A program made the translations under genes and the position numbers. Shown in pieces: positions 1-4,923 of a stretch of DNA of 5,079 bases; position 1 is the first letter of the stretch, and every line of letters starts with the position of its first letter. This DNA comes from Thermoproteota archaeon (GTDB taxonomy: Archaea > Thermoproteota > Thermoprotei > Thermoproteales > Thermocladiaceae), in assembly GCA_013153895.1 (NCBI GenBank), contig JAADDN010000175.1:1-5079 (forward strand), given 5' to 3'. The notes beneath the pieces were generated by a model, which saw only the letters and a list, made by a program, of their open reading frames with translations, made no database searches and was not told where the DNA came from.

Positions 1-35
1 ACCCGCCCCCTTTGGCCAGGCTCGGGCACCCCCGC
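1..35 (-). tRNA. tRNA-Leu, 5' half only (cut by window edge)
   Basis: Read on the minus strand from position 35, the sequence begins GCGGGGG (acceptor strand), then T8 and G9. A D-arm follows, CCC-GAGCCTGGCCAAA-GGG, with the G18G19 pair, and then the start of an anticodon stem (CGGGT). The long D-loop of the GAGCCTGGCCAAA type is typical of archaeal class II tRNAs. The GCGGGGG acceptor start fits tRNA-Leu better than tRNA-Ser, which usually starts GCC in archaea. The anticodon, variable arm and 3' half lie outside the window, so the isoacceptor cannot be read and Leu is an inference from the 5' half. It is transcribed away from the trp genes. Confidence 0.8.
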
Positions 36-48
36 TTTGTCGTTAGTT

Positions 49-79
49 GTTTTTCGGTGTTGTTTTTAAGTTTTTCGGT
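49..79. repeat. 10-bp direct repeat GTTTTTCGGT, 21-bp period
   Basis: GTTTTTCGGT occurs exactly at 49-58 and 70-79. Extending to 13 bases leaves one mismatch. The 21-bp spacing is two helical turns, so a protein could contact both copies on one DNA face. The pair brackets the putative tRNA TATA box and lies in the divergent region shared with trpD. It is a candidate operator, but the tract is T-rich with few A or C, so low complexity is an alternative explanation. Confidence 0.4.
62..70 (-). promoter_or_regulatory. Probable TATA box of the tRNA gene
   Basis: The minus strand reads CTTAAAAAC here, preceded by an A-rich GAAAAA element that could serve as a BRE. The box centre lies about 27 nt before position 39-40, which would give a 4-5 nt leader before the tRNA 5' end at 35. 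The same nine bases occur at a promoter-like position before truA (4781-4789), which supports the reading. The surroundings are A-rich on this strand, so a chance match is possible. Confidence 0.55.
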
Positions 80-120
80 TTTTGTTTGTTTGTGGTTTCT
101 GTTCTTTGTTGGGAGTAAGG

Positions 121-128
121 TTTTAATA
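121..128 (+). promoter_or_regulatory. Probable TATA box of the trpDFE operon
   Basis: TTTTAATA is centred at 124-125. The usual archaeal distance of about 26 nt puts the transcription start at 150-151, exactly at the ATG of trpD. This predicts a leaderless transcript and agrees with the lack of any GGTGA-like site before trpD. A second, weaker box (GTTTAAT, about 132-138) would instead point to the ATG at 159. Confidence 0.5.
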
Positions 129-149
129 TTGGTTTAATGTGTGCTTCTT

Positions 150-1190
150 ATGTCAGAGATGTCTAGTTTGGATTTGTGTAGGCAGGTTCTGTACATGATT
201 GTTGATCGTGTTGATGTTCCGGAGGATGTGATGTATAGAGTTGCTTTGTCTATTCTTAATGGTGAGGTTGATGATGTTCTTGTTAGTGGTGTTCTTGTTG
301 GTCTTAGAACTAAGGGTGAGAGTGTTTCTGAGATCTGTGGTTTTGCTCGTGCTATGTTAGATTCCTGTGTTAAGGTTAACGTAGATGATGTTGATCCTAT
401 AGATACTGCTGGTACTGGTGGTGATGGTTATAGAACTATCAACGTGTCTACGATTGCTGGTCTCGTTGCCTCATGTGTTGATGATGTATATGTTCTCAAG
501 CATGGTAATAGGTCAGTAAGCAGTTCATCAGGTAGTGCAGATTTTCTTGAAGCATTAGGTTTCAAGATCGAGCTCTCTCCAGAATCTGCTATAAAGCTTC
601 TTCGATCTGTAAGATTCTCATTCCTATTTGCACCACTATATCACCCCTTGATGAAGAATGTCATGAAGGTTAGGAGAATTCTTAAGATTAGGACTATATT
701 TAACATTCTTGGACCATTATGTAATCCTGGAAACGTTAAGAGACAGGTCATTGGAGTTTCAAATAGAGAACTAATGTTTAAAATAGCTGAAGCATGTCGC
801 ATACTAGGTAAGAGGAGAGTACTCATAGTACATGGAGAACCAGGAATAGACGAGGTATCAGTCTTCGGTAGAACATTCATAATAGAGGTAAGAAATGGAA
901 AGATAGAGGAATACACGATAAATGTTGAAGATCTAGGATTAAACAAGTGGAAAATAGAGAACGTCATGGTAAACAATCCTCAAGAAAGTGTTAAACTATT
1001 CATAGATGCCCTAGAGAGAGCTAGAGGACCAGTATACGAGTTCATTCTCGCAAACACTGCAGCAGCTCTATATGTTGCAGAGGTAGTATCAGATCTCAGA
1101 GATGGTGTAGAACTAGCTAGAGAAGTTATAGAGGATGGTATAGCACTTAAACATGTTAGAAATATAGTAGAGATGAGCAAGGTGGTCTAG
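150..1190 (+). CDS. trpD: Anthranilate phosphoribosyltransferase TrpD
   Basis: TrpD transfers the phosphoribosyl group of PRPP to anthranilate, the second step of tryptophan synthesis, in the cytoplasm. With the ATG at 150 the protein has 346 residues, normal for the family. Visible motifs are an N-terminal helical domain (to about residue 75), the PRPP loop DTAGTGGDG (85-93), NVST (98-101), the anthranilate/PRPP segment starting KHGNRSVSSSSGSAD (117-131), RTIFNILGPLCNP (181-193) and the Mg-binding acidic pair in GIDEVS (D234, E235). ATG 150 is preferred because it coincides with the predicted transcription start. GTG 141 would lie upstream of that start, and ATG 159 remains possible. trpF follows after 2 nt. 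Codon choice changes along the gene: Gly is 13 GGT and 0 GGA before 711, then 8 GGA and 4 GGT. The function is secure; the start is moderately secure. Confidence 0.96.
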   Translation: MSEMSSLDLCRQVLYMIVDRVDVPEDVMYRVALSILNGEVDDVLVSGVLVGLRTKGESVSEICGFARAMLDSCVKVNVDDVDPIDTAGTGGDGYRTINVSTIAGLVASCVDDVYVLKHGNRSVSSSSGSADFLEALGFKIELSPESAIKLLRSVRFSFLFAPLYHPLMKNVMKVRRILKIRTIFNILGPLCNPGNVKRQVIGVSNRELMFKIAEACRILGKRRVLIVHGEPGIDEVSVFGRTFIIEVRNGKIEEYTINVEDLGLNKWKIENVMVNNPQESVKLFIDALERARGPVYEFILANTAAALYVAEVVSDLRDGVELAREVIEDGIALKHVRNIVEMSKVV

Positions 1191-1192
1191 AG

Positions 1193-1849
1193 ATGACTAA
1201 AGTAAAGATATGTGGAGTAAAGAGAATAGAAGATGCAGAGATACTTGATGGAGAGGTAGATTATGTAGGTCTCATAATTGATCCAACAGTAAACAGTCCT
1301 AGAAAAGTAGATCACGAGACTGCTAGACTAATAGTGAAAAGATTGAGAAAATCTGAACCTGTTGGAGTAGTAGTATCTAGAGAAGGTATAGATACTGCAT
1401 ATAAACTTGGGATAAAGATAGTACAGTACCACTCAGATAGAGAACCTATACGAGAAATATTGAACATATGTGAAAAATATGGCATAGATCTCGCACCTGT
1501 AGTAATATATCGTGGAGATGAGAGAACCTGCCTACTTAAGCTAGAAGAGATTATTAGAACTGTGAAAGATGTACCTTACGTGCTCATTGACGCTGATAAG
1601 AAATTGAACATGAGCTTCGAGAAAGGTCTTAAGATACCTCTAGACCTAGTTAAGGAGGTAACTTTGAAGTACAGTAAGGTAGGAATAGCTGGAGGATTAA
1701 ACCCCGATAATGTAGACCTAGTACTAAGATATAGACCATACCTCATAGATGTTGCAAGTGGTGTAGAGGTAAGTCCTGGAATTAAATCAGTAGACCTTAT
1801 TAGAAAACTATTGATAAAGGTGAGAAAGATTGAAGAAGCTTCCTATTAA
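1193..1849 (+). CDS. trpF: Phosphoribosylanthranilate isomerase TrpF
   Basis: TrpF carries out the Amadori rearrangement of N-(5'-phosphoribosyl)anthranilate to CdRP, the third step of the pathway, directly after TrpD. The 218-residue protein is a normal-length (beta/alpha)8 barrel. The family's catalytic pair is visible: general base Cys7 in KICG and general acid Asp133 in VLIDAD. Other family signatures are SPRKV (35-39), VQYHSD (77-82), the phosphate-binding GIAGGLNPDNV (164-174) and DVASGVEVSPGIKS (186-199), where the more common DVSSGVE has Ala for the first Ser. The ATG lies 2 nt after the trpD stop, with AAGGTGG (1179-1185) as a Shine-Dalgarno site 7 nt upstream, so translation is probably coupled. 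The last 20 nt overlap trpE. Confidence 0.96.
   Translation: MTKVKICGVKRIEDAEILDGEVDYVGLIIDPTVNSPRKVDHETARLIVKRLRKSEPVGVVVSREGIDTAYKLGIKIVQYHSDREPIREILNICEKYGIDLAPVVIYRGDERTCLLKLEEIIRTVKDVPYVLIDADKKLNMSFEKGLKIPLDLVKEVTLKYSKVGIAGGLNPDNVDLVLRYRPYLIDVASGVEVSPGIKSVDLIRKLLIKVRKIEEASY
1818..1824 (+). promoter_or_regulatory. Shine-Dalgarno site fixing the TTG start of trpE
   Basis: AGGTGAG lies inside the 3' end of trpF, 5 nt before TTG at 1830. It is a near-ideal match to the crenarchaeal anti-SD tail (core GGTGA). The next in-frame ATG is 46 codons later, beyond the conserved LLES regulatory motif, so this site and the TTG together define the trpE start. Confidence 0.8.
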
Positions 1850-3149
1850 GCAAGCACCAGACCCAATAGACTTGCTGAGATATCTAGTATATGAGGAGAA
1901 GAATGAGAACGTAGTACTATTAGAGAGCAGACAGGGACATCATGAGAGAGCTAGATTCACATTCATAATGTGGGACGAGATTGATCACTACGTACATTAT
2001 CCTGAGGATACTAGTGATGCAAGAAGAAAACTTAAGGAGTTCATATCTAGATGTGATGATCATCCTCCAGGAATGAAGCTTGCAGTAGGATACTTATCAT
2101 ATGAGGCATGCACGCTCATAGAACCATACTTGAGAGATTACGTAATAGATTGGGGATCGTGGCCTCTAATAGAGATGTTCTATCCAAAATATGTAGTAGT
2201 ATACGATAACATTCTTGGAAGAGTATATACGAACACTCAGATACCTAAGATAGAGAACGATCCACCGAGAAGAGAGAACGTTAGAATACTTGAAGAAGTT
2301 GAAAATGTTAGCAAGGAAGTATACGAGGACTGGGTTAGAAAGTGTCTCGAGAACATATATAATGGAGAGATATTTCAGATAGTGATCTCAAGATGGACAA
2401 CCTACAGGATAAGTGGGGACCTGATAACAATGTATGAGAACTTGAGAGAAGTCAATCCTTCACCATACATGTACTTCTACAAGCTTGGCCATAAGTACAT
2501 AATAGGTACTAGTCCAGAACTCTTAGTGAAGGTTGATAATCATAGAGTTGAGACTCATCCAATAGCTGGAACTAGACCTAGAGGAAGAACAGAGGAAGAG
2601 GATATAATGCTTGAAGATGAGCTTCTGAGAAGTGAGAAGGATAGAGCAGAACATATAATGCTTGTAGATCTCGCAAGAAATGATCTAGGAAAAATATGTA
2701 GGTTCGGTACTGTGAAAGTTACGGAGCTCTTCATAATAGAGAAGTATAGTCACGTACAGCATCTAGTAAGCAAGGTCGAGGGCATGCTTCTGCCCGGCAT
2801 GGATATAATTGATGCATTATGGGCAACATTTCCAGCAGGCACAGTATCAGGAGCACCTAAACCTAGAGCTATGGAACTCATATTTGAGTACGAGAGAAGA
2901 GCTAGAGAACCATATGCTGGAGCTGTAGGACTAGCATATCGTAAATTTGGTGAGTTTGCAATAATAATACGTTCAGCAATAGTAAACAATGATAAGCTAA
3001 CTATAAGAGCTGGCGCGGGAATAGTAGCTGACTCTAAACCAGAGCTAGAGTACCTAGAGACTGAGCATAAGCTAGGAGCTCTCAAAGACATTCTACTAGG
3101 TGCTCGAGCTAGAAGCAAGATTGAGACCTGGAGAGAAGACAAGACTTAG
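1830..3149 (+). CDS. trpE: Anthranilate synthase component I TrpE
   Basis: TrpE converts chorismate to anthranilate, normally with ammonia delivered by the TrpG glutaminase. The 439-residue length suits an archaeal TrpE without a fused TrpG domain. The N-terminal half has LLES (30-33), the tryptophan feedback-site motif, which suggests allosteric inhibition is retained. The chorismate-utilising domain shows GTSPELL (226-232), HPIAGTRPRG (243-252), DLARNDLGKI (280-289), YSHVQHLVSKVEG (306-318, with conserved His311), FPAGTVSGAPKPRAMELI (334-351), YAGAVG (362-367), IRAGAGIVADS (392-402) and the acidic ELEYLETEHK (405-414) near the Mg site. PIAGTRPRG and the LLES motif favour TrpE over PabB. The start is TTG, supported by AGGTGAG 5 nt upstream, and overlaps trpF by 20 nt. 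The stop overlaps the opposing gene by 4 nt, and no trpG follows. Confidence 0.95.
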   Translation: MKKLPIKQAPDPIDLLRYLVYEEKNENVVLLESRQGHHERARFTFIMWDEIDHYVHYPEDTSDARRKLKEFISRCDDHPPGMKLAVGYLSYEACTLIEPYLRDYVIDWGSWPLIEMFYPKYVVVYDNILGRVYTNTQIPKIENDPPRRENVRILEEVENVSKEVYEDWVRKCLENIYNGEIFQIVISRWTTYRISGDLITMYENLREVNPSPYMYFYKLGHKYIIGTSPELLVKVDNHRVETHPIAGTRPRGRTEEEDIMLEDELLRSEKDRAEHIMLVDLARNDLGKICRFGTVKVTELFIIEKYSHVQHLVSKVEGMLLPGMDIIDALWATFPAGTVSGAPKPRAMELIFEYERRAREPYAGAVGLAYRKFGEFAIIIRSAIVNNDKLTIRAGAGIVADSKPELEYLETEHKLGALKDILLGARARSKIETWREDKT

Positions 3150-3832
3150 AGACTCTCAGACTCACTATTCCTCGAGTTAACCTTCACCTTAAGGACCACG
3201 TAAGGCTGCGTAGAGCGAGCTATCTCTACAGCCTTCTTAACTAGCTCAATCCTCACAATGTCAGGTCTAGTTGCAACTATGATCGAAGCCCTATCTTTAC
3301 CATAGCGACCAGCTAATGCAATAGCAACATTCTTAACCATGTAATCTCCCATCACATCTAGACTACAGACCTCTCCCTGTTCTACTAATGCATTTATTGC
3401 AAGTCTCTTATAGAAGTCTAGAACATTCTTCTTCACTCTTGCTAATATGTCCTCAGCCATCTTAAAGTCAGGATTAGTATATTCCTGTCTAGTACCAGTA
3501 TCAAACACTATACGAACCCTCTGCCTCCACTTAACAAACCACCATTCAGACCACTGTCTAACATGTTCAAGCACTGCAGCCTCATTCTTAAGAATCTTCT
3601 CACATATCTTCTTCCTAGCCTCTCTCTCATCAAACCTGAACCTCTTATATAGACCCATCTTAGAGAACGCATAATGCATGTAATCACTCTGTGCACATCT
3701 AGCTAGAAAGTCGAGCTCGTAAGAGTCCTCTATTGGAACGTTCATCTTCTCTAGAACATATTTAAACATCTCGTACAGCTTCCTCTTATCGAACTCCTTC
3801 CTGACTAGGTAGTCTAAGTAGTAATTTGTCAT
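3146..3832 (-). CDS. Uncharacterised basic protein, 228 residues
   Basis: I do not recognise this family. The protein is soluble-looking, helix-rich and strongly basic, with no signal peptide or membrane segment. It has an N-terminal Lys/Glu-rich helical part (1-90), a tryptophan cluster (W94, W97, W98, W102) leading into the strand RVRIVFDTG (105-113), a further helical stretch (123-150), and a C-terminal region with GDYMVKNVAIALAGRYGKD (162-180), ASIIVATRP (182-190) and a final strand YVVLKVKV (211-218) before a Ser/Glu tail. The alternation of helices and strands toward the end suggests an alpha/beta domain, and the basic charge would suit nucleic-acid binding, but both are inferences. It lies 33 nt after truA on the same strand and has its own TATA box. 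GAGGG precedes the ATG by 5 nt. The stop overlaps the trpE stop region tail to tail. Confidence 0.85.
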   Translation of the reverse strand: MTNYYLDYLVRKEFDKRKLYEMFKYVLEKMNVPIEDSYELDFLARCAQSDYMHYAFSKMGLYKRFRFDEREARKKICEKILKNEAAVLEHVRQWSEWWFVKWRQRVRIVFDTGTRQEYTNPDFKMAEDILARVKKNVLDFYKRLAINALVEQGEVCSLDVMGDYMVKNVAIALAGRYGKDRASIIVATRPDIVRIELVKKAVEIARSTQPYVVLKVKVNSRNSESESL

Positions 3833-3864
3833 AGCTACCCTCTGTTAAATAGTCCTATATCGCT

Positions 3865-3873
3865 CTTATAAAG
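3865..3873 (-). promoter_or_regulatory. Probable TATA box of the 228-residue gene
   Basis: The minus strand reads CTTTATAAG, a strong archaeal TATA box, centred at 3869. Transcription would start near 3843, leaving a leader of about 11 nt that contains GAGGG. The box sits at the very end of truA, overlapping its stop codon, so the downstream gene can probably be expressed independently of truA as well as by read-through. Confidence 0.55.
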
Positions 3874-4687
3874 GTTTATTAAGGAGGTACTGCAACAACA
3901 AGCAAGAACTCTGCTTACCGAGCATGTATGCGTAAGATGCAGAAAGAGACAACACCATCCTAAGCTTCTCTCTAAGATACTCAACAAATTCTCTTAAAGC
4001 TCTAAAAGATACTGTAGGACTCAGATCAATACTATACTTAACATCAACAAGAACTAGACCCTCGGCAGGAGCAGAAGGAACAGTTCTCCTAACCTTAAGC
4101 TCTATAAGATCACGAACCTCTTCAATACTTAACAAGCCCTTACCAACCTGCTCGAGAGCCCACACAATTTTCCGAATCATCTTGTTACGAAAACCTTTAC
4201 CACGAAACTTGAATACGAGAAACAGACCTTCCTTAGATACATCTATCGAATATATCTCAGTTATAGGACTCTGATCTTCATCCATTATCATGAAGTTTGA
4301 AAAATCATGAACACCAACAAATAAGTTAGCAGCAGAACGCATAGAGTCAATATCTTCTCCCTCATAAGGTTTAAAATATATGTAATACCTCTCGATAGCA
4401 GATCTAGCAGAAAAATCTTCAGGAACCTCAGACACAGCCCACAACCTCAAGTAACGTGGTAATAGACTGTTTACCTCCTCTGGATAAACGAATCTTGATA
4501 ATCTTAAACATACAGTATTCTTTAGAGCAGATACTCCAGGATCTGTCCTAGATGAGTAAGATATATCTTCAACTGTGCCAGATACCTTCCTGAACGCTTT
4601 CAGGATAGTGCTAAGAACAGATGATTCATCACCAACAAATCCATGAAACATCGTTCCATCATATGCTACGAAGTATAGAAGCTTCAT
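3866..4687 (-). CDS. truA: tRNA pseudouridine synthase TruA (archaeal Pus3-like)
   Basis: TruA isomerises uridines 38-40 in the anticodon arm of tRNAs to pseudouridine; archaeal members may be narrower, like Pus3. The 273-residue protein has the usual N-terminal VAYDGTMFHGF (7-17), the catalytic aspartate D49 in SSRTDPGVSA (45-54), the active-site aromatic in RYYIY (100-104), FVGVHDFSNF (123-132), the FRGKGFRNKMIRKIV core (161-175) and the APAEGLVL motif (206-213). The start is fixed by an in-frame TAG 5 codons upstream and GAGGTG (4700-4695) 7 nt before the ATG, so this mRNA has a leader, unlike trpD. A 22-codon reading frame ends 2 nt upstream. The unrecognised 228-residue gene follows after 33 nt. 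The C-terminal 25 residues after about 248 look like a family-variable tail. Confidence 0.95.
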   Translation of the reverse strand: MKLLYFVAYDGTMFHGFVGDESSVLSTILKAFRKVSGTVEDISYSSRTDPGVSALKNTVCLRLSRFVYPEEVNSLLPRYLRLWAVSEVPEDFSARSAIERYYIYFKPYEGEDIDSMRSAANLFVGVHDFSNFMIMDEDQSPITEIYSIDVSKEGLFLVFKFRGKGFRNKMIRKIVWALEQVGKGLLSIEEVRDLIELKVRRTVPSAPAEGLVLVDVKYSIDLSPTVSFRALREFVEYLREKLRMVLSLSASYAYMLGKQSSCLLLQYLLNKPL

Positions 4688-4689
4688 AT

Positions 4690-4758
4690 TTAGACACCTC
4701 TAGAGAGGTCATCTACCCCAGGAATCATCACGTCCTCAGATGGCATGTCACAAATCAT
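4690..4758 (-). CDS. Possible leader peptide or micro-gene before truA
   Basis: An ATG at 4758 opens a 22-codon frame on the minus strand, reading MICDMPSEDV then MIPGVDDLSRGV. It stops with TAA 2 nt before the truA ATG. The truA Shine-Dalgarno site lies within its last codons, an arrangement typical of translational coupling. A TATA-like box at 4789-4781 predicts transcription starting at about 4758, which would make this ATG a leaderless start. In-frame upstream starts exist (ATG 4776, giving 28 codons; GTG further up, 37 codons), but they would precede the predicted transcript. The peptide is acidic (five Asp, one Glu, one Arg) and I recognise no family. Chance occurrence of a frame this short is quite possible; the position relative to the promoter and truA is what makes it notable. 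Confidence 0.35.
   Translation of the reverse strand: MICDMPSEDVMIPGVDDLSRGV
4695..4700 (-). promoter_or_regulatory. Shine-Dalgarno site of truA
   Basis: The minus strand reads GAGGTG, 7 nt before the truA ATG at 4687. It confirms that start and shows that truA is read from a leadered or coupled mRNA. The same bases are the AGA-GGT codons of the small upstream frame. Confidence 0.75.
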
Positions 4759-4780
4759 CCCTACGTCTATGTACATTACA

Positions 4781-4789
4781 GTTTTTAAG
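4781..4789 (-). promoter_or_regulatory. Probable TATA box for the leader ORF and truA
   Basis: CTTAAAAAC on the minus strand is identical to the nine bases at the tRNA promoter (62-70). Its centre, near 4785-4786, is about 27 nt from the ATG at 4758 and about 98 nt from the truA ATG. If it is used, the truA transcript carries a leader of about 70 nt. Confidence 0.45.
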
Positions 4790-4817
4790 AATTTAGCGTC
4801 CACACTATTCTACAAAT

Positions 4818-4862
4818 CTATACGTTAATCGTTAGAGAATAATTTCAGGATAACGTGTATAG
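4818..4862. repeat. Imperfect inverted repeat in the divergent intergenic region
   Basis: CTATACGTTA (4818-4827) is matched by TAACGTGTATAG (4851-4862) in inverted orientation, with one extra G in the right arm and a 23-nt spacer. It lies between the divergent truA and zinc-finger promoters, about 20 nt upstream of the latter's TATA box. It could be an operator with separated half-sites or a weak hairpin. The AT-rich background makes chance plausible. Confidence 0.3.
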
Positions 4863-4882
4863 GAGAAGTTTTACACGATCAC

Positions 4883-4890
4883 AATATATA
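4883..4890 (+). promoter_or_regulatory. Probable TATA box of the zinc-finger gene
   Basis: AATATATA is centred near 4886-4887, placing the transcription start at about 4913 and leaving a leader of about 11 nt, including GGGAG, before the ATG at 4924. The distance from box to ATG (about 37 nt) matches that of the 228-residue gene. Base composition turns G/T-rich just downstream, at about 4903, which fits a transcript start there. Confidence 0.5.
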
Positions 4891-4923
4891 ACTACTGAGA
4901 AAGCTGTTGCTTGGGAGTCAGAT

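Noticed and set aside
141..149. GTG at 141 as the trpD start, adding three residues
   Set aside because: It lies only about 16 nt after the TATA box centre, so it would precede the predicted transcript, and no SD supports it.
641..1180. Two antisense open frames under trpD
   Set aside because: They are shadows of a gene with clear TrpD motifs, with no SD or promoter of their own and no recognisable domain.
2750..3142. Antisense frame of 130 codons under trpE
   Set aside because: It lies opposite the most conserved part of TrpE, and its Ser/Leu-rich composition is typical of a shadow frame.
1830..3149. PabB or another chorismate-utilising enzyme as an alternative to TrpE
   Set aside because: The LLES motif, PIAGTRPRG and the location after trpD and trpF favour TrpE.
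3447..3696. Small frames on both strands inside the 228-residue gene
   Set aside because: They are short and without initiation signals, and the longer frame has a promoter and codon use like its neighbours.
4855..4923. In-frame GTG extension of the zinc-finger gene
   Set aside because: The extension spans the likely TATA box, and its residues add no recognisable motif.
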